The notes: generated by a model not told the origin, from the sequence alone. 64,000 bases of DNA from Candidatus Jettenia sp. AMX2 (GCA_030583665.1 CP129469.1:682001-746000), one strand, 5' to 3'; positions 55,544 through 64,000 are shown, counted from the stretch's first letter. Translations and numbers: made by a program.

Positions 55544-58387
55544 TTATTGCCACATCCTGAAAATAACCTGGTTTAAAACCTTATGGATAAATGATGGCGG
55601 CCTGTTGGGCTGTTTATAAACCCACTCATTAAAGGGACCGGCATATTTTTTCAAAGTAGTAATGAGTTTATATTCTGATGGTTTTACAGGAAAATACGGT
55701 TCCATATGACTGAGAATATAATAGATGGCATAGCCAAAGACATAATGCTTGTCCATGGTATGAGCGCCAATGTCAGAAATCCGCGGGACATTGGTCCAGA
55801 ATTTATAAAGATCTTTATTGCCGGCAATCCTTATTCTGGGTTTTCCAAACTCCCTGACGGCTTCCTGCATATACCGTGAGAGCAGAGGACTGATTCCCAT
55901 CTTTCCCGAACCAACCCAGTCTACTGCAACAATATCTTCGCCGCCGATAATGGTCATGGTTAACTGGGGGTATGGGTCAGCAAAAATACCAAACGGTCCG
56001 TCAGCACTTATAATACCATCAATAAATCCAAAGTGGACCGGAAATTTTTTGATATAATCAATCGTAGGTTTATAAATATCGCCAAATTCATGGTGAAATA
56101 CCTTGAATTTGTATTCGTCAGCAAGCGCACCGTAGATGTTTTTTAAGGTCAGGGTGTAATAGGTATAGGAGTGCGTTTTGTTCTTAGCGAAAGAGATACG
56201 GAAGTCTGCCTCCTTCCAATCCCTGTTGACCTTATATACACCAAGTGTTCCCCCGAAATCTTCCGTAACCAGGTCTTCGGACATATCGATAATCTTATAA
56301 CCGCTGTTTTCTTTAAAACCGATCCGGAGGGCAACAGCTTTTACATCCCTTTTATCATAAAAGACACTGAGAGTGCTGCGCGCCTCACCTATTTTGATAT
56401 TGCTAAATCCTCTTTCTGAAAGGCGCCCCACCAGGTGTTCTACCAATGCCGGATCGGTAAATGTGGTTCTGTCGTCTATACTGTACATAAACATGAAATT
56501 TGGTTTTATGATGATGGAAAAATCCGGTCTGGATTTTCCTGATGCCTGATATTTCCTTTCCAGCGCATCAAAGAATCCTGATGCCTCAATAACCTTATCC
56601 AGCACCTTGAATTTTTCCGGGCTGTTATATATCCTCATAACCTTTTCTTCTGCAGGCACTTTTCCATCATATTCACTCGTATCCTCATAGGTGAATACAA
56701 CAACAGAGGCACTTTTATCTGAATTTATTGGCAATGGATTAATCGGATTTACACAACATGCCAGGGCGTAAAAGGTTTCACCCTTTCTGTTTTTGGCCTT
56801 TACAATCTTTCTCTCAAATAACGCAGTAGGAAAATGGTCGCCAGCGAGGGTAAACAGATCTTCTAAAGGAATAATCTCTTCAGCGTTTTCTTCAACTGAT
56901 TCCTTTAAGATAAGATTTTTCTTAATCTTTGTTTCATAAACCTTTCCCAGCATTTTATCAAGAATATCTTTCCCATATATTTCCCTTTCATTCCGTAATA
57001 CGCCTGTACGGATATCCAGATACATTTCGTTTCTATCGGCATTAATTCCACACAGGTAGTGAAAGTTAATGGTAGGTTCCCTGAGATTTTTTAATTCGCC
57101 TGTTTCTGCTTCTCCCAGGGTTTTTTCCGGAACGATTTGAAAAACTTTTTCTTGAGAACCGTCCAGGATAGTAACCGTTCCTTCTGCTACCGTTACCCTG
57201 TAAGGAAAAATAAATATGCCTAACATGCCAATGTTGGGAATTACCCGAGAAATTCTTTTTTTAATATCATCGGGTATGAACTGTTCGAATTTTTCAATAA
57301 CCTTAAATGCAAGCCCTACTTTCTGGTACTTTTGCGATTTCAGAGTTATTTTAACTTCGGCTTTTACCGTGTCCAGGCAGGGTTTGGTTCTGCCGGAATG
57401 GATGTCGAAAAAAGAGAGGGAGTCACCTTCTTTGAGTTTCAATAATTCACCTTTATACAGAAAGGTGTTGTCTTCGATATCAATGGTTAATGATTCCAGC
57501 GACCGTGCGTTAATCCCGTATCTGACGGAAGTGCCATCGGTATGTGTTATAAGCAGTGCAACATCACTCATGGATTCTCCGTCGCCCCAGGGAAAATCTT
57601 TTTCGAAAATGCCGGAAAATAAAAAAAATTCACTTCCGGGTGAATCTGTTTGGTCCTGTACATGGCCGGATAATACCAGATGCTTATACCTTGTATGGTA
57701 AAAAAGTCCCGGACCAGGAAAGTAAACCCTTGCCTTTCCTGTAAGTAACGGAATAAGCCTGGAGAATAATTCTCTGAAAAATGAAACAAATTGAGAGAAT
57801 TCTTTTGTAAAGAACGAGAAGAACCTGGAGACTGCTGTCATTCTGCGGCGTTTGTCTCCATGGGGAGGCTGTTTCAAGGTCTTAATAAAAGACAAAACAT
57901 TTCTTGAAAGGGAATACAGAATGCCGCTGCCTGCCACTTCACCACTGTCGTCTTTTCCCCGGTAAATCCTGACAAATAATGGTGCTGACTCTTTATTCGG
58001 ATCAATCTGTCCATTGTCAAAATAAATTTCGTTATAACCGGAGAAATAGTGAGGTTGTCCATCAGGTGTTTCAAAGTTAAAGTAGTAAGACGGGGTATAG
58101 TGTCCGGTGTTTTCATGATGATGTATTACCTGAAAAACGCCGTTTATTACCGGCATTTCGGTCTTTCCAGCAAGCGCTTCCACCATAATACTACCATGGA
58201 GACTGGCCCTGATGTCTGATATATCTAAAAAACGTTCCGGCGGGTCAATTTCAATGGTAACAGAGATATGTATGGTTTCGATATACCGACGTCCAAAATC
58301 TTCCCCATCTTTAAAATCCAACAGGTTTGTTCCGAAGTAACCATCCATTTCTTCATGAAATTTCATAGCGGCAATCGTACTATCCAT
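55544..58387 (-). CDS. DUF362-family protein with N-terminal beta-rich domains
   Basis: A 947-residue protein without signal peptide. Residues about 40-170 form a beta-rich domain similar in pattern to residues 515-640 of the GMC fusion (compare YYFNFETPDGQPHYFSGYNE with YRFNFTSPVTGKRYFFHGVK, and GEVAGSGI with GKIAASGI). A second beta-rich region (about 218-370) may be a further copy. The C-terminus (about 620-860) is a DUF362 domain (FSIIIKPNFMF, FAKNKTHSYTYYTLTLKNIY, GFIDGIISADGPFG, DIVAVDWVGSGKMG). DUF362 proteins often carry Fe-S clusters, but none is seen here. AAGGAG lies 9 nt before ATG. First gene of the three-gene set. Confidence 0.82.
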   Translation of the reverse strand: MDSTIAAMKFHEEMDGYFGTNLLDFKDGEDFGRRYIETIHISVTIEIDPPERFLDISDIRASLHGSIMVEALAGKTEMPVINGVFQVIHHHENTGHYTPSYYFNFETPDGQPHYFSGYNEIYFDNGQIDPNKESAPLFVRIYRGKDDSGEVAGSGILYSLSRNVLSFIKTLKQPPHGDKRRRMTAVSRFFSFFTKEFSQFVSFFRELFSRLIPLLTGKARVYFPGPGLFYHTRYKHLVLSGHVQDQTDSPGSEFFLFSGIFEKDFPWGDGESMSDVALLITHTDGTSVRYGINARSLESLTIDIEDNTFLYKGELLKLKEGDSLSFFDIHSGRTKPCLDTVKAEVKITLKSQKYQKVGLAFKVIEKFEQFIPDDIKKRISRVIPNIGMLGIFIFPYRVTVAEGTVTILDGSQEKVFQIVPEKTLGEAETGELKNLREPTINFHYLCGINADRNEMYLDIRTGVLRNEREIYGKDILDKMLGKVYETKIKKNLILKESVEENAEEIIPLEDLFTLAGDHFPTALFERKIVKAKNRKGETFYALACCVNPINPLPINSDKSASVVVFTYEDTSEYDGKVPAEEKVMRIYNSPEKFKVLDKVIEASGFFDALERKYQASGKSRPDFSIIIKPNFMFMYSIDDRTTFTDPALVEHLVGRLSERGFSNIKIGEARSTLSVFYDKRDVKAVALRIGFKENSGYKIIDMSEDLVTEDFGGTLGVYKVNRDWKEADFRISFAKNKTHSYTYYTLTLKNIYGALADEYKFKVFHHEFGDIYKPTIDYIKKFPVHFGFIDGIISADGPFGIFADPYPQLTMTIIGGEDIVAVDWVGSGKMGISPLLSRYMQEAVREFGKPRIRIAGNKDLYKFWTNVPRISDIGAHTMDKHYVFGYAIYYILSHMEPYFPVKPSEYKLITTLKKYAGPFNEWVYKQPNRPPSFIHKVLNQVIFRMWQ

Positions 58388-59038
58388 AAATAATTGCTCC
58401 TTAATCTTATGGTAAAGATTTTCATGTGATAATATACCGGAATAGGAAAGAAATCAAAGAGAAAATAAATTCATCATAAAAAAGAACCTCCATCCAGCGT
58501 CAGGGAAAGAGATTGTTTTTTGTCTCCATAATGACATTTCTCTCTCAACGGCCATTGCGAGCGCAAGCGAATCAATCTCATAGGTAAGGAGTTTGCTTCG
58601 AGGTTTCAATTGTCATTACGAATCTCTCACAATGATATGCAATGAAGGGTGTGGTGTAAAGGGATTGCTTCGAAAAAGACCCCTCGCAATAGCGTGTGGA
58701 ACAGGCAGTGTCTGCCCTATATAAAAAACGCGTTTTAAAACCACGAAGGACACGAAGAGAAAAATACCGAAAACCCTGTCAGGGTTAACTGAGAAATTAC
58801 AAAGCAAATCTAAATCCTGCCCTTCTTCGTGTGCTTCGTGTTAAAGACAATTTTAATGTAGGGTGGGCAGTATCCACCAAATAAGACCGTTTCTGTCATT
58901 GCGAGGAGCGAAGTGACGAAGCAATCTTACCGGAACATGACATCTTATTCCAGAATAAGGAAGTACATAGCACGTCTTTGATCTTTTTCACGGAAACCAT
59001 TGACTTCATACCTCCCATATGCTAACCTACTGCACAGT
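58388..59038. repeat. Repeat-filled spacer upstream of rnpA
   Basis: A 651-bp region between divergent genes. It contains several GAAGCAATCT-family fragments (58545-58695), a CCCTGTCAGGGTT piece near 58778, and the unit CCACCAAATAAGACCGTTTC followed by GAGGAGCGAAGTGACGAAGC (58875-58926), the third copy of the 28717 unit. No rpmH gene, which normally precedes rnpA, is present. Confidence 0.7.
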
Positions 59039-59404
59039 ATGGATTTTCGATTTACAAAAGCAGAGCATTTGACCCTGAACAGGGAGTTTGAGAGGGTATT
59101 TGGTGAGGGCAAGGTATTTAAAAGTGATACCCTTGTTCTTTATGTCATCCTGAATGACATCCGGCATTCCCGATTAGGGTTAGTAGTAAGCAAAAAGGTA
59201 GGAAATGCTGTAAGGCGTAATCGTGTAAAAAGACTTTTAAGAGAGGTATACCGGTTAAACAAACACATGCTTACGGTACCGGTGGATATAATTGCTATTC
59301 CACGCCATTCATTTTCATCAGATCTGAAATTATCCGATATTGAAGAGGGATTCAGGGATTTAATACTCAAAATAAATAAGGAATTTTGTGAGAAAGCATT
59401 TTAA
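59039..59404 (+). CDS. rnpA: Ribonuclease P protein component
   Basis: The protein subunit of RNase P, which with the catalytic RNA removes 5' leaders of pre-tRNA; 121 residues from ATG 59039. Diagnostic segments are FRFTKAEHLTLNREFERVF, RLGLVVSKKVGNAVRRNRVK and RLLREVYR, the RNR motif that contacts the RNA. A longer frame from TTG 59000 exists but the family starts at MDFRFTK. Followed by yidD after 136 nt, the usual order, but rpmH upstream and yidC downstream are both missing at this place. Confidence 0.96.
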   Translation: MDFRFTKAEHLTLNREFERVFGEGKVFKSDTLVLYVILNDIRHSRLGLVVSKKVGNAVRRNRVKRLLREVYRLNKHMLTVPVDIIAIPRHSFSSDLKLSDIEEGFRDLILKINKEFCEKAF

Positions 59405-59540
59405 CGTTGCGAAGAACCGCTCGGTAGAAAGATAAAAGGGAATGGAAGAAGGGGGAATAATTGTAGGTTGAATATTTTTATTTTTTAAATCTGTGCAATT
59501 GGGGGGATCTGCAGCTTCTGCGTTTTTTATAAAATCTTTT

Positions 59541-59789
59541 ATGAAATTTATCTTTATTAAGCTGATACAACTTTATCAATTTATTATCTCACCGCTTTTG
59601 CCTTCATCCTGCCGTTATGAGCCAACCTGTTCCCAGTATATGATTGATGCAGTTAAAGCAAAGAGCCTTCCATGGGGAATATGCCTTGGAATATGGCGCA
59701 TACTGAGATGTCATCCCTTTGGTGGTTCAGGGTATGACCCGGTAAAGCAACCTGAAGAAGAACAGGAAAAATATTTTTTTAAGTCGTAA
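59541..59789 (+). CDS. yidD: Membrane protein insertion efficiency factor YidD
   Basis: A small membrane-associated protein of 82 residues that assists YidC-dependent insertion. It has the full family signature: IQLYQFIISPLLPSSCRYEP, TCSQYMIDAV, WRILRCHPFGGSGYDPV. An amphipathic N-terminal helix is present. ATG 59541 fits the family; the frame stays open to GTG 59493, which would add 16 residues. No clear ribosome binding site. Neighbour of rnpA as in most bacteria. Confidence 0.95.
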   Translation: MKFIFIKLIQLYQFIISPLLPSSCRYEPTCSQYMIDAVKAKSLPWGICLGIWRILRCHPFGGSGYDPVKQPEEEQEKYFFKS

Positions 59790-59993
59790 GTCTTGAGTCG
59801 AACAATTTATTACTTATCAATGCTTTACGACTATTTTTGTTCTTGATTTTTTCCTTTACTCCGGTATTAATAGAACTTATGAACACACCACCTATTAAAA
59901 CAAAGGAGCAAAGGATTGAGTATTTTTGCAGCAAATATTTCCTTGTTAAATAAATGAATGATAGCGTTAGCAATGAAGTTTCCAGCTTTAAAA

Positions 59994-60266
59994 ATGAATA
60001 ATTGGTTTTTGTATTTGATACGATGTAAACAGGGAAGATTATACACAGGCATTACGACTGATGTGGAAAGAAGATTTGCAGAACATGCAGGTAATGATAA
60101 AAAAGGGTCAAAATACCTGAAAGGAAAAGCCCCTTTATCGTTAGTTATGAAAAAGAGGATTGGAAGCAGGAGTATGGCGTTAAAGATAGAAGCAAAAGTA
60201 AAAAGATTATCAAAAATCAAAAAAGAAATGCTCATAGATGGTAAAATTAAAATAAGAGAAATATGA
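59994..60266 (+). CDS. GIY-YIG domain protein (UPF0213-like)
   Basis: A 90-residue single-domain GIY-YIG nuclease-like protein. The two motif strands are WFLYLIRCKQGRLYTGITTD, followed by the conserved Arg in VERRFAEH and LVMKKRIGSRSMALKIEAKV with the catalytic Glu. Such small proteins resemble the UvrC/Slx1 nuclease fold; the physiological role is poorly defined. ATG 59994 was chosen on family length; ATG 59958 would add 12 residues. No ribosome binding site stands out for either. Confidence 0.88.
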   Translation: MNNWFLYLIRCKQGRLYTGITTDVERRFAEHAGNDKKGSKYLKGKAPLSLVMKKRIGSRSMALKIEAKVKRLSKIKKEMLIDGKIKIREI

Positions 60267-60582
60267 AAAACTGGTTACAATGTAGTCTTTTTGAAAACCT
60301 CTTTTATGGTATAACAACGGGAAAAATAGTGAAACTCTGAATGTAAGGATGATCTGATAGATTGGAAATTTGTTATTGAAAACTTAAATATACGTATAGG
60401 AATTGCAATGTTTGTTGTAGGGGCGAACATTTGCTGTTCAAAGTGTATAATTTCATGCAGTCTTAACAACAGCAAATGCTTCGCCCCTACGTTGAGACAT
60501 AAACAAAGTCGCCGAAGGCTTATTTAATACTACCGATAATTTTATCGTAAAATATTGACTATAACTATAGAGGTTCGTAGTT
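60267..60582. repeat. Spacer with a GTAGGGGCGAA hairpin element
   Basis: Positions 60417-60490 form an inverted repeat with arms of about 22 bp (GTAGGGGCGAA then CATTTGCTGTT; one base is missing in the left arm). The arms are of the same family as the inner arms of the nested elements at 17472 and 48116, but the loop differs and the outer terminal repeats are absent. The rest of the 316-bp spacer shows no gene. Confidence 0.7.
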
Positions 60583-61152
60583 ATGAATACAACAGAGACA
60601 ATTCACCGATTCAGTATAAAAGAATATCACCAGTTGATAGAGAGTAATATCCTGCATGAAGATGACAGAGTAGAGCTTATTGAGGGAAGGATTGTTGATA
60701 TGGTACCAGTTGGAAGTAAGCATGCTGCATCTGTGGGGAGGTTGAATCGGATTTTTACTTTGCAGTTGCAGACAAGCGTAATAGTTCAGGTTCAAAATCC
60801 TGTTCAGTTGCTCAATCAGTCTGAACTACAGCCAGATATTGTACTTTTAAAAAACAGGGATGATTTTTACGCCGAAAGACTTCCTACGGCTGATGATATA
60901 CTGCTGGTGATAGAAGTTGCCGATAGTTCTCTGGAATACGACAGAGAAACAAAAATTCCATTATATGCAAAAGCGCATATTCCGGAGGTCTGGCTGGTGA
61001 ATTTAAGAGAAAATATTATTGATATCTATAGTGATCCCTCCTCAGAGGGTTATCATGTAATAACAAAATGCCGTGGTAGCCAAACAGTAACTCCCCAAAA
61101 TTTCCCTGATATAAAAATTGTAGTATCCGATATATTTGGGCAGTCTTCTTAA
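60583..61152 (+). CDS. Uma2-family (DUF820) PD-(D/E)XK nuclease-like protein
   Basis: A 189-residue protein of the Uma2 family, common in cyanobacteria and planctomycetes, often in many copies. Core motif of the restriction-endonuclease fold: LQPDIVLL (Asp), LLVIEVADSS (Glu-x-Ala) and ETKIPLYAKAHIPEVWLV. N-terminal segment RFSIKEYHQLIESNILHEDD and ELIEGRIVDM are typical. GAGG lies 9 nt before ATG. Function unknown; a nuclease role is inferred from the fold. It is convergent with the ABC-F gene, with a 2-bp gap. Confidence 0.9.
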   Translation: MNTTETIHRFSIKEYHQLIESNILHEDDRVELIEGRIVDMVPVGSKHAASVGRLNRIFTLQLQTSVIVQVQNPVQLLNQSELQPDIVLLKNRDDFYAERLPTADDILLVIEVADSSLEYDRETKIPLYAKAHIPEVWLVNLRENIIDIYSDPSSEGYHVITKCRGSQTVTPQNFPDIKIVVSDIFGQSS

Positions 61153-61154
61153 AA

Positions 61155-62990
61155 TCAATTTGCCCTGTTTCCCGCTACGGTATCCTGTAACTTTTCCAAT
61201 GTCTCCCATCGTTGATATGCTTCAGCCAATTCGGATTCCAGGGATGCTGCCCTGGCCTTGATATGCGTGATCTCATCTTTCCCTTTTTGGTAAAACGTGG
61301 GATCGCCCATAATTTGATACAATTGTTGTTGTTCTGCTTCCAGGGTTTCAATACGCTGGGGCAAGGTTTCAAGTTCACGTTGTTCCTTAAAACTAAGCTT
61401 GCGGGGCCGTTCGCGCTGTTTGCACACTGGTTCTGTCTTTGCCGGAATTCTATTCGGAATATTTTCGTTTTTTCCTTTGCTCTGGCGTTGCCAGTCGTCA
61501 TACCCGCCAATATACTCATTCACCTTCCCTTCCTCTTCAAACACAAAGGTACTGGTAACAACATTATTGAGGAAGGTTCGGTCATGGCTGACCAGGAGGA
61601 GTGTGCCCTTATAGTCTAACAGTAACTCTTCTAACAATTCTAAGGTCTCCAGGTCCAGATCGTTTGTGGGTTCGTCCATCACAAGGACATTGGATGGCCT
61701 GGCAAACAAACGTGCCAGAAGGAGACGGTTGCGCTCTCCACCCGAGAGGGCGCTAACAGGGATACTTACGCGGTCAGGGGAAAACAGAAAATCCTCTAAG
61801 TAACCCACAATATGCCGTGGTTTGCCGTTAAAGGTAATAACGTCGTTCCCATCCCCTATATTATCAAACACCGATTTATCTTCTTTTAATTGAGCGCGGA
61901 GCTGGTCGAAATAGGTTATGTTAAGACGGGTACCGTGTCGTACAGTGCCCTGTTGGGGAGTCAGCTCTCCTAACAAAAGGCGTAAAAGCGTGGTCTTGCC
62001 CGAGCCATTGGGACCGATAATGCCTATCTTATCACCCCGCATAATCGCTGCAGAAAAACCGCTGATAACCGGTTTGGTATCATAGCTGTAGGTGACATCT
62101 TCAGCCTTTATCACGAGTGCACCGGAGCGTTCAGCTTCCTGGGTCTGCATATGCACCGTACCCATAACCTGGCGCCGTTCCTGTCTGGCCTTACGCATAT
62201 CTTCCAGTGCCCGTACACGCCCTTCGTTTCTGGTACGCCGGGCCTTAATTCCTTGCCGGATCCATACCTCTTCCTGAGCTAATTTCTTATCAAAAACAGC
62301 CTGCTGTCTCTCTTTAGCATCAAGGATTGCCTGCTTACGCACAAGAAAGGTCTCATAATCACACGCCCAATTCAAGAGATTTCCCCGGTCAAGTTCAATA
62401 ATACGGGTGGCTAGTTTCTTCAGGAACGTGCGGTCGTGGGTAACAAAGAGTATCGTACCTCCATAACGCAGGAGAAACTCCTCCAGACACCTGATCGAAT
62501 CAACATCCAGATGGTTGGTAGGCTCGTCGAGTAAGAGGATATCAGGATCATATACCAGCCCCCTGGCAAGCAATACCTGGCGTTTGAGACCGGAGGAAAG
62601 CGTATTGAATTCAACGCTACCGTCTAATTGCATCTGCGAAATTACCTTTTCGACCCGGTGCTGCTTTTGCCACTCCTGACTGGTATTCCGTGTAGACTTA
62701 CCGCCGTCTGGCATACTCAGCCCGCCGGATACGATATCGAACACGGTACCGTTTAATTCCCCTGGGATTTTCTGAGGGAGATAAGCTGTATACATCCCTT
62801 TTTGTCGGACAACCTCACCCGAATTTGGCATCAGGTCACCGTTGATCAGCTTTAGCAAAGTAGACTTTCCGGTGCCGTTGCGACCAAGCAGGCAAGCCTT
62901 TTCACCCCGTTCTATCTGCAAATTTGCATGTTCAATCAACAAGGGTCTTCCAAAACCCATAGTTACGTCTTGTAAACTTAATAATGCCAC
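61155..62990 (-). CDS. ABC-F family ATPase (Uup/EttA type)
   Basis: A soluble tandem ATPase of 611 residues with two nucleotide-binding domains and no membrane part. Domain 1: Walker A GRNGTGKST (about 36-44), signature LSSGLKRQ, Walker B ILLLDEPTNHLD. Linker about 230-300 (charged, many Arg/Glu; tRNA-facing arm in the family). Domain 2: GPNGSGKTT, LSGGERNR, VLVMDEPTNDLD. The C-terminal coiled coil (about 520-605) is typical of Uup. These proteins act on ribosomes or on DNA branch structures. GTG start with GGGAGG 7 nt upstream. Confidence 0.94.
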   Translation of the reverse strand: MALLSLQDVTMGFGRPLLIEHANLQIERGEKACLLGRNGTGKSTLLKLINGDLMPNSGEVVRQKGMYTAYLPQKIPGELNGTVFDIVSGGLSMPDGGKSTRNTSQEWQKQHRVEKVISQMQLDGSVEFNTLSSGLKRQVLLARGLVYDPDILLLDEPTNHLDVDSIRCLEEFLLRYGGTILFVTHDRTFLKKLATRIIELDRGNLLNWACDYETFLVRKQAILDAKERQQAVFDKKLAQEEVWIRQGIKARRTRNEGRVRALEDMRKARQERRQVMGTVHMQTQEAERSGALVIKAEDVTYSYDTKPVISGFSAAIMRGDKIGIIGPNGSGKTTLLRLLLGELTPQQGTVRHGTRLNITYFDQLRAQLKEDKSVFDNIGDGNDVITFNGKPRHIVGYLEDFLFSPDRVSIPVSALSGGERNRLLLARLFARPSNVLVMDEPTNDLDLETLELLEELLLDYKGTLLLVSHDRTFLNNVVTSTFVFEEEGKVNEYIGGYDDWQRQSKGKNENIPNRIPAKTEPVCKQRERPRKLSFKEQRELETLPQRIETLEAEQQQLYQIMGDPTFYQKGKDEITHIKARAASLESELAEAYQRWETLEKLQDTVAGNRAN

Positions 62991-63834
62991 AAATATCCTC
63001 CCGACATAATTCCATCTCCATTCCTGAAAATATTCAACAAACGATAACGCACGTTATCAAATTAAGCCTTTAGCTGCATTTTAAAGTAATATACAGGATT
63101 AACAGAATAAAAAGATCCTATATATCCCGTTTAATCCAGTTAAATAGTTTTAAAATTCCTATACAATCAAGTGTAACTGCAAGGATCGTAATTGTCTCTA
63201 ACAAATTTCAAATTTTAGAAGAGGATTTATGATCCGCAGATTACACAGATTATTTAAAAAACACGTATGTTATTATACCGACTATATGTATGGAATTATT
63301 AAAATTATTGGCACTGGCATCAATTCCGTAGGGGCGGGTTTCAAACCCGCCCCTACAAACTCTTATTGCCGGCTTGAAAAAAAGGTCAAACATGCATACT
63401 GGATAACAAAACATGACAACAATTTTGGAGTTACAACTTTTGAAGGATTAGAGAATGAATAAGGCTGACAGACCCAGTTCATGAAAATCCCCGCGCATAT
63501 TCTCTGTTACTTACTTGGACAGGCAGAAAAACTGCTTTGGAAATAATTAAGAATCCCGTCGCAGAAAAGCCACAAAAAGACCCCCCTTAAAAAAGTAGGT
63601 GAAGGGGGTTGTAATTCTGTATCTACTTCGAGCCGTTTGAACTATTACAAAAATCTGAACCTCTAAACACTATTTTCTCTTTCCCTCCCGTCATCCCCAT
63701 TCCCTAAAAATTCCCTTGATATTGCACATCAAATGCAGTATCTATTTGTGCATTATGACGAATACATTCCTGAAATAGTCTACTGGCGTGATCCGGCAAC
63801 AGACAAGGATAAATAAAAAAGGTGAAAAAATACT
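62991..63834. other. 844-bp spacer with one hairpin repeat and no convincing gene
   Basis: AT-rich sequence between the ABC-F gene and the methyltransferase gene. It contains the palindrome at 63328-63356. A 77-codon frame at 63229-63462 spans that palindrome and is not protein-like. A 27-codon frame at 63733-63816 (MQYLFVHYDEYIPEIVYW) ends 18 nt before the methyltransferase start and could be a remnant or a tiny gene; support is weak. Confidence 0.6.
63328..63356. repeat. GTAGGGGCGGGTTT palindrome
   Basis: A 29-bp near-perfect palindrome, GTAGGGGCGGGTTT then AAACCCGCCCCTAC with one central base. It is the shortest member of the GTAGGGGCG family in this window and is a common dispersed hairpin type. 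Confidence 0.75.
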
Positions 63835-64000
63835 ATGGAAACACAGTATGAGAAATTGAAGAAGATATTACAGCAGATGTTTCAGATGGATCAGGCAGAC
63901 CTTGATTTTGGCATATATCGTATTATGAACCAGAAGCGTGAAGAAATAGAACGCTTTCTTGATAAAGAGCTGCTGCCGCAAGTAAAACAAGAATTTACGA
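63835..64000 (+). CDS. DNA methyltransferase (type III mod-like), N-terminal part, cut by window end
   Basis: The first 55 codons of a larger gene. The N-terminus (YEKLKKILQQMFQMDQADLD, then FGIYRIMNQKREEIERFLDK) is characteristic of large adenine-specific DNA methyltransferases of type III-like restriction-modification systems. Catalytic motifs lie beyond the window. AAGGTG precedes ATG by about 12 nt. If correct, a restriction (res/helicase) gene should follow downstream. The call rests on recognition of this N-terminal signature only. Confidence 0.7.
   Translation, partial: METQYEKLKKILQQMFQMDQADLDFGIYRIMNQKREEIERFLDKELLPQVKQEFT

Noticed and set aside
63229-63462. 77-codon frame after the ABC-F gene
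   Set aside because: It reads through the GTAGGGGCGGG palindrome (peptide GAGFKPAPT is a typical artefact of this repeat) and has no ribosome binding site or family match.

Overview
The window looks like a chromosomal segment of an anammox planctomycete (Brocadiales: Brocadia, Jettenia or Kuenenia type). This is inferred from gene content, not from a marker gene. The pointers are an octahaem hydroxylamine-oxidoreductase-like cytochrome beside a Rieske/cytochrome b complex whose b subunit carries two fused c haems, System II cytochrome c maturation, a probable Re-type citrate synthase with other TCA enzymes, an archaeal-type SAM synthetase, many GTG/TTG starts, and dense short repeats between genes. 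No phage, insertion sequence with transposase, or CRISPR array was seen.

Layout. 0-10.2 kb: aspS, a TPR protein, a TlpA-like thioredoxin, a pair of M16 peptidases (one active, one with a degenerate metal site), an adenosine-specific kinase, and a minus-strand set for cytochrome c maturation (lipoprotein parvulin, CcsA/ResC, ResB). 10.5-12.4 kb: small genes, tRNA-Leu(UAA), tRNA-Cys(GCA), an XRE regulator and a PAS fragment. 12.6-17.2 kb: octahaem cytochrome, convergent with the operon Rieske - cytochrome b/cc - small Cys-rich protein. 17.8-21.5 kb: Re-citrate synthase candidate, sucC, sucD. 22.0-36.0 kb: a chemosensory cluster on the plus strand (CheW, CheR-TPR, CheW, two receptors, CheA-REC, CheB, REC-GAF, an unknown protein, pseudoREC-GAF-GGDEF-PilZ), whose content matches the Wsp type of pathway that drives c-di-GMP synthesis. 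36.5-42.5 kb: archaeal-type MetK, two universal stress proteins, a zinc-ribbon protein, a GH57 branching enzyme and a DUF4912 protein. 42.6-47.8 kb: succinate dehydrogenase A, C and D (no B), malate dehydrogenase and isocitrate dehydrogenase. 48.3-50.7 kb: a large metallophosphoesterase with a membrane hairpin. 51.0-58.4 kb: an unusual three-gene set made of a DUF362 protein, a 7-TM protein, and a GMC oxidoreductase fused to a triplicated membrane module. 59.0-64.0 kb: rnpA, yidD, a GIY-YIG protein, a Uma2 protein, an ABC-F ATPase and the start of a DNA methyltransferase that runs off the window.

How it fits together. The TCA genes (citrate synthase, Icd, SucCD, SdhACD, Mdh) sit in two blocks and would supply precursors to an autotroph. 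The haem-rich respiratory genes depend on the cytochrome c maturation set. The chemosensory cluster probably couples a redox or surface signal to biofilm formation through c-di-GMP; one receptor carries a c-type haem motif.

The most unusual points are: the Wsp-like cluster with a degenerate receiver on its output enzyme and a haem-c receptor; the DUF362/GMC membrane cluster, two of whose proteins appear to share a beta-rich domain; and a nested inverted-repeat element present twice with its inner 74-bp core in opposite orientations inside outer arms that keep the same orientation.
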